Below, piece after piece: positions 56,513-64,000 of a DNA stretch of 64,000 nucleotides (position 1 is its first letter; every line of letters starts with the position of its first letter). The DNA is from Mesorhizobium sp. SOD10. Its GTDB lineage: Bacteria > Pseudomonadota > Alphaproteobacteria > Rhizobiales > Rhizobiaceae. The notes under the pieces were generated by a model, which saw only the letters and a list, made by a program, of their open reading frames with translations, was not told where the DNA came from and ran no database searches. The stretch covers positions 62,001 to 126,000 of the forward strand of contig CCNA01000034.1 of NCBI GenBank assembly GCA_000824805.1, written 5' to 3'. The translations under genes were made by a program, and so were the position numbers.

Positions 56513-57322
56513 ATGGAGATAGACGACATCAAAGGACGCAGCCTGCCGGAGACCGTGCTCCTGTCGATACGCCGCAGAAATGCGCGCAAGGCCAAGGCGA
56601 CGCCGCGCAAGCGCGTCAACGACACTGAAATCGTCGTTGCCTCCTACAACGTCCACAAATGCATCGGCACAGACCGCAAGTTCGATCCCGAAAGGACCGC
56701 CCGCGTCATCCGCGAGATCAGCCCCGACGTGATCGCCCTGCAGGAAGCCGACAACCGCTTCGGCGACAGGGCCGGGCTGCTCGACCTTGCCCGGCTGGAA
56801 CTGGAAACGGGGCTGGTGCCGGTGCCGGTCACGGGAAACGGCAAGGGGCATGGCTGGCGCGGCAACGTGCTTCTGTTCAAGCGCGGCACCGTGCGCGACG
56901 TCCACCAGATCAAGCTGCCGGGACTGGAGCCGCGCGGCGCGCTGGTCGCCGAAATCGATCTCGACGAGAAACGATCGCTGCGCGTCATCGCCGCTCATCT
57001 CGGCCTTTTACGCCGTTCGCGCTCCGAGCAGGCCCGCGTCGTGCTCGACATCATGAGCAGCGCCGACGAGAGGCCGACGCTTTTGCTCGGCGACCTCAAC
57101 GAATGGCGGCTCGGCAACCGCTCGGCGCTGAACACGCTGCACACGACCTTCGGGCCGGCGCCGCCGGCGGTGCCCACTTTCCCGTCCCGCATGCCGGTGC
57201 TGGCGCTCGACCGCATCATGGGCAACCGGCACGGTCTGGTCTCAGGCGTCGAGGCGCATGACACGCCGCTGTCGCGCGTCGCCTCCGACCACCTGCCGCT
57301 GACGGCCTACGTGCATTTGTAA
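56513..57322 (+). CDS. Endonuclease/exonuclease/phosphatase (EEP) family protein, YbhP-like
   Basis: A 269-residue protein. After a basic N-terminal 35 residues come the EEP motifs: VASYNVHKC, IALQEAD (metal-binding Glu), AHLGLLRRSRSEQ, LLLGDLNEW (Asp/Asn) and the terminal ASDHLPL (Asp-His pair). All catalytic residues are present. Pairing with cardiolipin synthase suggests a phospholipid or phosphodiester substrate, but DNA repair enzymes share the fold. Confidence 0.87.
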   Translation: MEIDDIKGRSLPETVLLSIRRRNARKAKATPRKRVNDTEIVVASYNVHKCIGTDRKFDPERTARVIREISPDVIALQEADNRFGDRAGLLDLARLELETGLVPVPVTGNGKGHGWRGNVLLFKRGTVRDVHQIKLPGLEPRGALVAEIDLDEKRSLRVIAAHLGLLRRSRSEQARVVLDIMSSADERPTLLLGDLNEWRLGNRSALNTLHTTFGPAPPAVPTFPSRMPVLALDRIMGNRHGLVSGVEAHDTPLSRVASDHLPLTAYVHL

Positions 57323-57331
57323 CTCGCTGTC

Positions 57332-59320
57332 CTATCCCTCCCTCAGCCAGACCAGCATCTCGCCGGGATCGCGGTTGTCCCAGGCGAAATAGGGAATTGC
57401 CTTGAGCTTGATCTCCTGCGTCGCCGGCGGTTCGGGGCGGTAGAGATCGGCGCCCCAGCTTTCCGTATCGGCCCTGCTGCCGATGGCCGAAAGGGTGACG
57501 ACGCCGCCGAGCAGATTCGGCTCGACATGCGCCTCGAGCCTTGCCTCGCGCGGCAAGGCGATACGGTGCAGCCCGCCGCCATTGTCGGTCTCCTCGACGC
57601 AGTAGATCAGCGGGCCGCGCGCCAGCGCCACCCGGCCGATGTCCTGGCGCACCTGCGGGTTGGCGAAGAGGCGGGCCATCGACATTTCGAGGTCGAGCTC
57701 GACCTTGTCGCCCTGGCGCCATTCGCGGCGGACCGCGGCATAGCCGTCGACCGTCGCCGCTTCGAGATCGACGAGCTTGCCGTTGACCCGAAGTGCTGCC
57801 TTGCGGCACCAGGCAGGCACACGCAGATGAAGCGTGAACGCAACGGGCGCTTCCGGCCCGACCTCGATCGCGACCGCGCCATCCCACGGATAGTTGCTGG
57901 TCTGGACGAGGCTCACCTGCCGGCCGGCGATCTCGAAGCGCGCGGTCGAGTCGCCGTAAAGATGCACGGCAAGCGCATCGTCGGCGAGGCCATAGAAATG
58001 GGAGCCGATGGAAGCGACCATGCGGCCGATATTGGGCGGACAGCATGGGCAGCGGTGCCATTTCCAGCGATGGTGGCCACCCCGGCTCTCCAGCGGATTC
58101 TCGTAGAAGAACAGCGAGCCGTCGAGCGAGAGGCCCGAGATCGAACCGTTATACAGCGCCCGCTCCATCATGTCGGCGTAGCGGGCGTTCGGGCCCATGC
58201 CGAGCATCCGGCTCGCCCAGAACACCAGGCCGACCGAAGCGCAGGTCTCGGCATAGGCGGTCTCGTTGGGCAGGTCGTAGTCGCTGGTGAAGCCTTCATT
58301 GTGTGCCGACGGTCCGAGGCCGCCGGTGACGTAGAGGCTCTTCGTCATGAGATCGTCCCAGAGCCGGTCGAGCGCCACGCGCAACGTGTCGTCGCCATAC
58401 TCCGTCGCGATGTCGGCCATGCCGGAATAGAGATACATCGCGCGCACCGCGTGGCCGACGACCTTGTCCTGCTCGCGGACCGGCTTGTGCGACTGGTTAT
58501 ACTCGTAGGTCTTGAAGTGATAGGCCTTCGGATCGGCGCCGCGGGCGCGCGCCTCCTCGTCGAAATAATGCGGCTGCTGGCCGCGCTGGTCGATGAAATA
58601 TTTGGCGAGCTCCATGTATTTCTTCTCGCCAGTCACGCGGGCGAGCTTGACCAGCGCCAGCTCGATCTCCTCATGGCCGCAGTACCCCTTTTTCTTGCCG
58701 GGCTCGGGACCGAACATCGAGGCGATGTGGTCAGCGTAACGGCACATGATGTCGAGCAGCTTGCGCTTTCCCGTCGCCTGGTAATAAGCGACCGCGCCCT
58801 CGATCAGGTGGCCGGCGCAGTAGAGCTCGTGGCAGTCGCGCAGGTTGGTCCAGCGCAGGCCGGGCTGGATGCGCTGGTACCAGCTTGACAGGTACCCGTC
58901 CTCCTGCTGCAGCTTTTCGTACATGTCGATGACGGCGTCGATCTTCCTTTCCAGGTCCGGATTGCGGCGCCGGTACAGCGAATAGGCCGCCGTCTCGATG
59001 GTCTTGCCCCAGTCGGAGTCCCAGAACATCTGTGTCGTCACCGTCGAGCCGGTGAACTCGGCGCCCTGCGAGTCCGCCTCGTCCGGCGACGGCGAATGGA
59101 ACGGGATGACGACGCCCGGCGACGGCACGTCCGGATCGATCTGCTCCAGCATGCGCGCCTCGACGCAGCGGTCATAGAGGATGCCGGCGGTCTTGGCGGC
59201 AACCGCGTCGACACGGTCGCCCCAGAAGCCCCGGACATCGACCTGCGGCACTGGCAATGGCCGGAAGGCGAGCTTCGGCCTGGCGGCCTCGGTTGCGGCG
59301 GCGGGCTGCGATACGGTCAT
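57332..59320 (-). CDS. Glycoside hydrolase family 127 (beta-L-arabinofuranosidase)
   Basis: A 662-residue DUF1680/GH127 enzyme. The zinc-thiolate catalytic set is visible: Glu and Cys in NETAYAETCAS (about 350-358) and the cysteines of HRCPCCPPN (about 422-428), one acting as nucleophile. It releases L-arabinofuranose from plant hydroxyproline-rich glycoproteins or oligosaccharides. No signal peptide, so it acts in the cytoplasm on imported sugars. The ATG at 59320 has GGAG. It is last in the operon with the sugar transporter. Confidence 0.92.
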   Translation of the reverse strand: MTVSQPAAATEAARPKLAFRPLPVPQVDVRGFWGDRVDAVAAKTAGILYDRCVEARMLEQIDPDVPSPGVVIPFHSPSPDEADSQGAEFTGSTVTTQMFWDSDWGKTIETAAYSLYRRRNPDLERKIDAVIDMYEKLQQEDGYLSSWYQRIQPGLRWTNLRDCHELYCAGHLIEGAVAYYQATGKRKLLDIMCRYADHIASMFGPEPGKKKGYCGHEEIELALVKLARVTGEKKYMELAKYFIDQRGQQPHYFDEEARARGADPKAYHFKTYEYNQSHKPVREQDKVVGHAVRAMYLYSGMADIATEYGDDTLRVALDRLWDDLMTKSLYVTGGLGPSAHNEGFTSDYDLPNETAYAETCASVGLVFWASRMLGMGPNARYADMMERALYNGSISGLSLDGSLFFYENPLESRGGHHRWKWHRCPCCPPNIGRMVASIGSHFYGLADDALAVHLYGDSTARFEIAGRQVSLVQTSNYPWDGAVAIEVGPEAPVAFTLHLRVPAWCRKAALRVNGKLVDLEAATVDGYAAVRREWRQGDKVELDLEMSMARLFANPQVRQDIGRVALARGPLIYCVEETDNGGGLHRIALPREARLEAHVEPNLLGGVVTLSAIGSRADTESWGADLYRPEPPATQEIKLKAIPYFAWDNRDPGEMLVWLREG

Positions 59321-59339
59321 GAACTTCACTCCATTCGAA

Positions 59340-60197
59340 TTACTTGACGGCCCCGGCCATGAGACCGCGGATGTAGAAGCGCTGCAGGGCGAGGAAGAGG
59401 ATCAGGCACGGCACCATCATCACCGTGACGCCGGCCTGCACCGCGCCCCAGTCGATGGCGCCGAAGCGGCCGGACTGAAGCGCCGTCATCATCACCGGCA
59501 AGGTGAATTTGGACTGGTCGGTCATCAGCACGAGCGCGGCAAGGAACTCGTTCCAGGCGCCGAGAAAGGCGAACAGCGCGATGGTGACGACGCCCGGCCA
59601 GACCAAAGGCAGCATCACCTTGATGAGCATGGTGACATTGTTGGCGCCGTCCATGCGCGCGGCCTCCTCGATCTCGCGGGGCACCGCGTCGAAGGCGTTG
59701 CGCATCATGAAGATCGAGAAGGGAAGCTGCAGCGTGACATAGACGCAGACCAGCCCGGTCAGCGTGTTGTGCAGGCCGAGTTTCGTCAGCACCAGGAAGA
59801 TCGGCGTCAGGATCGACTGGAACGGGATCATGATCGTCGACAGGATGAGGACGAAGAAGAAGTCCCGGAACGGAAAGCGGAAGCGCGAGAAGCCGTAGCC
59901 GGCGAGCACACTGACCAGCACCGAGAGCAGCACCGTCATCACCGAGACATAGATGCTGTTCTGCGCCGAGGCCCAAAGCCCGTCGCCGAAGGTGTTCAGC
60001 GTCTGGTAATTCTCGACGGAGAAGCCGGTGGTCGGCCAAGGCGGCAGCGGCGGCTGGCGCGCTTCCTGCGCCGGCTTGAAGGTGGAGAGCACCGTCCAGA
60101 CGATCGGCGCCAGGAACAGGACCGAAGCGATCATGCCGGTGGAGTGCCTGGCCAGGCTGAAGGCCGCCTTGCGGTTCTGCGACATCGCTTCGGCCAT
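59340..60197 (-). CDS. Carbohydrate ABC transporter permease (MalG/CUT1 type)
   Basis: A 285-residue permease with six membrane helices and the CUT1 EAA loop (EIEEAARMDGANNVTMLIKV). The start overlaps the upstream permease stop (TGATG), showing coupling. It forms the channel with the MalF-type partner. No ATPase gene is found in the operon, so a shared ATPase must energise it, or one lies outside the window. Confidence 0.92.
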   Translation of the reverse strand: MAEAMSQNRKAAFSLARHSTGMIASVLFLAPIVWTVLSTFKPAQEARQPPLPPWPTTGFSVENYQTLNTFGDGLWASAQNSIYVSVMTVLLSVLVSVLAGYGFSRFRFPFRDFFFVLILSTIMIPFQSILTPIFLVLTKLGLHNTLTGLVCVYVTLQLPFSIFMMRNAFDAVPREIEEAARMDGANNVTMLIKVMLPLVWPGVVTIALFAFLGAWNEFLAALVLMTDQSKFTLPVMMTALQSGRFGAIDWGAVQAGVTVMMVPCLILFLALQRFYIRGLMAGAVK

Positions 60198-61117
60198 CAG
60201 TCGAGCCCCTCGGGTTTGCGCAGCAGCCAGAGCTGAACGAGGCTGAGCGCCACAAGGATGACCAGCAGCACCATAGAAAGTGCTGCGCCGTAGCCGAGCT
60301 TGAACGAGACGAAGGACTGGTTGAATATCCAGTAGACCGCCGTCAGCGTCTGGTTGCGCGGGCCGCCGCGCAGAATGATGTAGAACTGGTCGAAGGCAAG
60401 GATCGAGCCCGCGACCGACAGGATCAGCGCCAGCGCCAGCGTGCGGCGCATCAAGGGCAGGGTGATCGCCCTGAACCTGGCGAACGGCCCTGCCCCGTCG
60501 ATGACGGCCGCCTCCTGCAGATCCTGCGGGATCGACTGCAGGCCGGTCATCAGGATGATCATGGTGAAGCCGGCGACCTTCCAGACGACCATGGCGATGA
60601 TCGACCAGAAGGCCGGCTGGAAAGTGGCCAGCAGATTGACCTTCTTTTCGGTCAGGCCGATGTCGTAAGCGGCGGGGCTGAACAGGCCGGAATCGACATT
60701 CAAGAGCCACGACCAGAGCAGGCTCGCCGAAGCGAAGCCGACCACCGCCGGCATGAAGAAAGCGGTGCGGTAGAGATTGGTGAGCGGACGCGGCTTTTCG
60801 ATGAAGATCGCCAGCGGAAAGGCGACGGCGAAGATCGCGATGGTGACGATCACCGTATAGTAGAAGGTGAATTTCAGCGCATTCCAGAAGCGCGTGTCGT
60901 GCAGGATGGCGATATAATTGTCGAGGCCAACGAAGGAATGCTCGCCCATCAGCGGCCAGTTGTTGAGCGACATCCACGCCGTCATGCCGAGCGGGATGAC
61001 AAAGAAGACGGTGACGAGAGCGACCGCCGGAAGGACGTAGAGCAGGCCCACCCATTGCCGGCGGCTGACGCCGGCGCGTGAGCGGACGGGCGCGGAGGCG
61101 GCGGTGATGGCGGTCAT
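60197..61117 (-). CDS. Carbohydrate ABC transporter permease (MalF/CUT1 type)
   Basis: A 306-residue permease with six helices, first YVLPAVALVTVFFVIPLG, and the EAA loop DLQEAAVIDGAGPFARFRAI. It follows the binding protein after a gap containing a palindromic repeat, and precedes the MalG-type gene with overlapping codons. Confidence 0.92.
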   Translation of the reverse strand: MTAITAASAPVRSRAGVSRRQWVGLLYVLPAVALVTVFFVIPLGMTAWMSLNNWPLMGEHSFVGLDNYIAILHDTRFWNALKFTFYYTVIVTIAIFAVAFPLAIFIEKPRPLTNLYRTAFFMPAVVGFASASLLWSWLLNVDSGLFSPAAYDIGLTEKKVNLLATFQPAFWSIIAMVVWKVAGFTMIILMTGLQSIPQDLQEAAVIDGAGPFARFRAITLPLMRRTLALALILSVAGSILAFDQFYIILRGGPRNQTLTAVYWIFNQSFVSFKLGYGAALSMVLLVILVALSLVQLWLLRKPEGLD

Positions 61118-61126
61118 GGCAGCACC

Positions 61127-61181
61127 TCCCCTTCTCCCCTTGTGGGAGAAGGTGTCGCCGAAGGCGACGGATACATCATCC
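61127..61181. repeat. RIME-like intergenic palindromic repeat between binding-protein and permease genes
   Basis: Hairpin CTTCTCCC-cttgt-GGGAGAAG (61131-61151), then GTCGCC-gaa-GGCGAC (61154-61168), then a GGAT-type end. The same order of elements occurs downstream of mutL. In operons such hairpins can stabilise upstream mRNA, here raising binding protein over permeases. Confidence 0.7.
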
Positions 61182-61270
61182 GGCCGCCCGGCCAGGGAGA
61201 CGGGGCGGGCGGCCGGTCAGAGCCTTGGCGGCGAGGCGTTGCGCGATCCCCGCCGCCGGCTGGCCCTGGA

Positions 61271-62518
61271 TTATTTGTTCGGCGCCTGGTCGATGATCGA
61301 CTGCATCGTCTCCTGCGCATTGGCGATGGCGCCATCGACATCGTCGCCGAAGAACACCTCGTTGATCATCTGCGTCCACGGGCCGTTGGCGGAGTTGATC
61401 AGGTCGTTGAACACCACCGAATAAGGCGTCTTGCCCTTGGCCATCGCCTCGGCCGCCACCTGGTAGCGCGGGTCGAGATCCTTCAGCGCCTCCTTGGCGA
61501 TGTCGCCCCGCACCGGCAGGCTGCCATATTTGGCAAGGATCGTCTGGCCTTCCAGCGAATAGGCGAAGTCCAGAAACTCCTTCACCACGGCGATCTTCTT
61601 GGTGCCCTTGGTGACGACGAAATTGTCGCCGCCGGCGAAGGACGACCAGCCGCCATCCTTGCCCGGCAGGAAGGTGATGCCATAGTCGACGTCCGGATAC
61701 TGCGTGTTGAGCGCGCCGATGGCGAAGGCGCCGGACGGCGAGAGGCCGATCTTGCCGCCGGCGAAGGCTGCGAAGAAGTTGGCGCCGGTGTCGGTCTGCG
61801 CGCCCTCAGGCACCAGGCCCTTCTTCACCATCGAGCGATAGAGGTCGATGGCGCCGCGCAGTTGCGGGCTGTCCAGCGTCGCCTTCGAGCCGTCCTCCGA
61901 CAGGATGTCGCCGCCCGAAGCCCAGATCAGCGGCGTGAAGGTGAAAATGTTGCAGCCGCCGCAATTGCCGGAGAAGTAGAAGCCCTTGATGTCGCCGCCG
62001 AGCGCGTTGACCTTTTCGGCGTCCGCCTCGATCTCGGCCCAGTTGGTCGGTCCCTTCTCCGGATCGAGCCCGGCCTGCTTGAACAGCTTCTTGTTCCAGA
62101 TCAGCACAGAAGAATCGGCCGAGAACGGCAGGCCGTAGATGCGGCCCTTATAGGTGCCGGTCTTCACATGCGCCGGCGAGAGGCTGGAGAAATAGGGCAA
62201 GGATTTCGCCCAGTCGGTGATGTCTTCCAACTGGCCGGCGGCGGCGAAGGACGGCGTGTAGATCAGGTCGAGCGAGAGCGCGTCGGGCGCGGTGCCGCCG
62301 GCGGCGGCCGCGCCGTATTTCGGGATGATCTCGGCATTGGGAATGATGTCGAGCTTGATCTGGTCCTTATGCGCCTTGTTGAAGGCGTCGACGATGCGCG
62401 GCATGAAGTTCGAGCCGTCGGCGCGCACCCAGATATTGGCGGTCTCGGCGGACGCCGCCTGCAGGCCGCCGCCGATCACGGCCGCGGCAAGCATAAGCTT
62501 GGCAAGCATGGTTTTCAT
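61271..62518 (-). CDS. Carbohydrate ABC transporter substrate-binding protein
   Basis: A 415-residue extracellular solute-binding protein family 1 member with signal peptide MKTMLAKLMLAAAVIGGGLQ (cleaved after ASA). Binding-protein features are GGTAPDALSLDLIYTPSFAA, GLPFSADSSVLIWNKKLF and GGDNFVVTKGTKK. A CGGC pair (SGNCGGCNIF) is unusual and may form a disulfide or bind metal. Perfect AGGAGG before the ATG at 62518. The cargo is probably an arabinose-containing oligosaccharide, given the GH127 partner. Confidence 0.9.
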   Translation of the reverse strand: MKTMLAKLMLAAAVIGGGLQAASAETANIWVRADGSNFMPRIVDAFNKAHKDQIKLDIIPNAEIIPKYGAAAAGGTAPDALSLDLIYTPSFAAAGQLEDITDWAKSLPYFSSLSPAHVKTGTYKGRIYGLPFSADSSVLIWNKKLFKQAGLDPEKGPTNWAEIEADAEKVNALGGDIKGFYFSGNCGGCNIFTFTPLIWASGGDILSEDGSKATLDSPQLRGAIDLYRSMVKKGLVPEGAQTDTGANFFAAFAGGKIGLSPSGAFAIGALNTQYPDVDYGITFLPGKDGGWSSFAGGDNFVVTKGTKKIAVVKEFLDFAYSLEGQTILAKYGSLPVRGDIAKEALKDLDPRYQVAAEAMAKGKTPYSVVFNDLINSANGPWTQMINEVFFGDDVDGAIANAQETMQSIIDQAPNK

Positions 62519-62558
62519 TTTACTCCTCCTCATGGTTCTCCTCCCTGTTTTGGCCACG

Positions 62559-62579
62559 CCGCCCGACGGATCCGGGCGG
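62559..62579. terminator. Hairpin between lacI and the binding-protein gene
   Basis: CCGCCCG-acggatc-CGGGCGG, seven perfect pairs, no U-tract, in the 76-base gap. It may attenuate read-through from lacI or protect the downstream message. Confidence 0.35.
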
Positions 62580-62594
62580 TTGAGCCTTGTTGCT

Positions 62595-63644
62595 TCATCC
62601 CGGCGGACTGCCGCATGACTGACGCACCACCAGCCGGCACGGCAGTTTCCTGATGCCCGGCGCGGCCCACTGGCCGCCCACGAGCGAAAGCAAAGCGAGC
62701 CCGGCCTCGCGGCCGAGCGTCGAAAGATTCATGTCGACCGAGGTGAGCGGCGGGCGCGTGGCCTCGGCCACGATCTCCCAATTGTCGAAGCCGACGACGC
62801 CGACATCCTCGGGCACGCGGATGCCGCGCTCGCGCAGCGCGTCGATGACGCCGCGGGCGATCTGGTCGTTGCCACAGAAGACCGCATCCGGCCACCCTTC
62901 CCTGCCCGCCTTGCCGAACAGTTTTTCGACAGCCTCGTGGCCCCAGCCTTCCGACCAGGCGCCAAGCAGCGGCTCGCTCACGGCCAGGCCATTCTCCCTC
63001 AGGACATCGCGGTAGGCCTCGGCCCGCGTATGCACCACCGCAAAGCTCGCCGGTCCGGTGACATGGGCGATGCGCCGGCGCCCCAGCCGCACAAAGTGCT
63101 CGACCGCCAGCCGCGCGCCGCCGGCATCGTCGGAGACGAGCCCGACCGCGCCGGGATCGGGCTGGGTGAAGGCGTAGACGACCGGAATGCGCAGATTGGA
63201 AAGATCGACCGGCAGATGGCGGTCGATGCGTTTTCCCGTGGCGATGATGCCGTCGACGCGCTTGTCGAGCATGGCCTCGACATGCAGCTGGCCGAGCCTT
63301 GTGTCGTCCTCGACATTGCACAGGAACACCGACACGCCATTGTCGACCAGCGCATCCGAAACGCCGGCCATCAGCGGCAGCGAGAAGCGGCCATAGGTAT
63401 CATTGGTGAGCAGGCCGACGGTGAAGCTGCGCTTGCGCAACAGGCTCTGCGCCAGGCTGTTCGGCCGGAAGCCGAGCAGCCGCGCCGTCTCGCGGATGCG
63501 CTCGCGCGTCTCGGCGGTCATGCGCCCCTGCCCGTTCAGCGCTTTGGACGCCGTCGCCACGCTGACGCCAGCCGCAGCCGCCACCTCGCGCAGCGTGACA
63601 GGCGGCTTGGCGGAAACTGGCGCTGGCTGGGCGTCGGCGGACAT
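62595..63644 (-). CDS. LacI-family transcriptional repressor
   Basis: A 349-residue repressor with N-terminal LacI HTH (TLREVAAAAGVSVATASKAL) and hinge (NSLAQSLLRKRSF), then a sugar-binding domain (VGLLTNDTYGRFSLPLMAGV to VVGFDNWEIVAEATRPPLTS). The ATG at 63644 gives a short 17-residue lead before the HTH; the frame is open upstream but that part holds the operators. It is first in the operon and probably controls the whole arabinoside unit through two identical upstream sites. Confidence 0.92.
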   Translation of the reverse strand: MSADAQPAPVSAKPPVTLREVAAAAGVSVATASKALNGQGRMTAETRERIRETARLLGFRPNSLAQSLLRKRSFTVGLLTNDTYGRFSLPLMAGVSDALVDNGVSVFLCNVEDDTRLGQLHVEAMLDKRVDGIIATGKRIDRHLPVDLSNLRIPVVYAFTQPDPGAVGLVSDDAGGARLAVEHFVRLGRRRIAHVTGPASFAVVHTRAEAYRDVLRENGLAVSEPLLGAWSEGWGHEAVEKLFGKAGREGWPDAVFCGNDQIARGVIDALRERGIRVPEDVGVVGFDNWEIVAEATRPPLTSVDMNLSTLGREAGLALLSLVGGQWAAPGIRKLPCRLVVRQSCGSPPG

Positions 63645-63666
63645 ATTTCGAAGTGCACCCTCAAGT

Positions 63667-63683
63667 TGGGAAAAGGTTTTCTC
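63667..63683. promoter_or_regulatory. LacI operator candidate 1
   Basis: TGGGAAAAGGTTTTCTC, containing GAAAA-GG-TTTTC. It is identical to the site at 63734 and lies 23 bases upstream of the lacI ATG. Confidence 0.75.
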
Positions 63684-63733
63684 TGATCGCCCTGCGCGAA
63701 GATGACGGGCGAGGTCAGCGAGCGTGGGCGATG

Positions 63734-63750
63734 TGGGAAAAGGTTTTCTC
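63734..63750. promoter_or_regulatory. LacI operator candidate 2
   Basis: TGGGAAAAGGTTTTCTC, identical over 17 bases to the site 67 bases away. Two spaced sites allow cooperative binding or looping over the lacI promoter. The rest of the 199-base gap up to 63843 shows nothing else recognisable. Confidence 0.75.
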
Positions 63751-63843
63751 AAAAGGGAGATTAGGGGAAGGTCGCGGGGTTGGCAAGGGGGATCAGGCCG
63801 GCGCTTCAATAGCCGTTTTGAGTCGTGGAGGTGCAGCTGCTGC

Positions 63844-64000
63844 CTAAGCGCTCGGGACCTGCTCTGGTGCGGCCAATGGCTCTTGGGCAGGCGCTGAGGC
63901 CGCGGCAGGAACGAACGGCTTCGGGGCCAAGTCTTCTAGTACCTCACGCAACGCCTGACCGAAACCGATCAACATGTCGATGTCTGTCTGAATTTGTTCG
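63844..64000 (-). CDS. C-terminal fragment of an unidentified protein (cut by window edge)
   Basis: The minus-strand frame is open to the right edge and ends in TAG at 63844. The visible 51 residues include TDIDMLIGFGQALREVLEDL followed by a Pro/Ala-rich tail (PAAASAPAQEPLAAP). Composition is slightly less GC-rich than its neighbours. No family can be assigned from this piece. Confidence 0.5.
   Translation of the reverse strand, partial: EQIQTDIDMLIGFGQALREVLEDLAPKPFVPAAASAPAQEPLAAPEQVPSA

Overview
The window is GC-rich chromosomal DNA from an alphaproteobacterium of the order Rhizobiales, most likely Mesorhizobium or a close relative. The basis is gene order and family content (pmbA / inositol-phosphatase-like / DUF4170 / DUF374 acyltransferase / waaA / lpxK; DUF2093 near mutL; HWE histidine kinase; sigma-EcfG-type promoters) plus three families of intergenic palindromic repeats typical of rhizobia. 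This assignment is from recall, not from a search. No rRNA, tRNA, CRISPR array, phage or insertion sequence was seen.

Layout. 1-2.8 kb: tail of a GGDEF-EAL protein, a polysaccharide deacetylase, and a MarR regulator divergent from a small membrane protein with a palindromic operator between them. 2.9-9.9 kb: a coherent catabolic locus with a sulfonate-type ABC transporter, a HutC-type GntR regulator and three dehydrogenases (HisD-like, zinc MDR, SDR) matching the hpsN/hpsP/hpsO set for 2,3-dihydroxypropane-1-sulfonate. Three nearly identical 18-bp sites precede its three transcription units. 10-19 kb: a demethylase-type flavoenzyme, queF, a hydrolase with two DUF3828-like proteins, then a Tat-exported binding protein, a non-pyrrolysine MttB homologue and a LysR regulator. 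19.1-20.2 kb: a low-GC orphan gene. 20.2-35 kb: housekeeping core with mutL, DUF2093, the lipid A/KDO operon, epmA and efp, interrupted by an EamA exporter/LysR pair and by a glycosyltransferase plus UDP-glucuronate decarboxylase.

35-37.6 kb: a GAF-PAS-HWE kinase flanked by two small genes, each with a sigma-EcfG-like promoter. 37.8-40.6 kb: an ArsR-rhodanese fusion divergent from a persulfide-dioxygenase-like enzyme and an MFS transporter, with a perfect 14+14 bp inverted repeat between them. 40.7-45 kb: an acyltransferase, a beta-propeller protein, a TPR/HTH regulator and a DUF899 protein. 45-53 kb: a two-gene signalling operon, namely a 1,899-residue cytosolic hybrid kinase with about ten 92-residue poly-HAMP repeats and a REC-PAS-HK-REC protein, behind a well-matched sigma-EcfG promoter. 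53-57.3 kb: a lipoprotein peptidase, a methyltransferase, cardiolipin synthase and its EEP partner. 57.3-63.7 kb: a LacI-controlled sugar ABC transporter and GH127 beta-L-arabinofuranosidase operon with two identical operators. The right edge cuts an unidentified gene.

Functional themes: uptake and oxidation of sulfonates and methylated amines, plant-polysaccharide sugars, envelope lipid synthesis, and a cluster of general-stress signalling elements. The most interesting signals are the three-site GntR regulon over the dehydrogenase locus, the EcfG-type promoters linking the HWE kinase neighbourhood and the poly-HAMP kinase, an ArsR-rhodanese repressor with no cysteine in its ArsR domain, and intergenic repeats that supply the stop codons of three genes.
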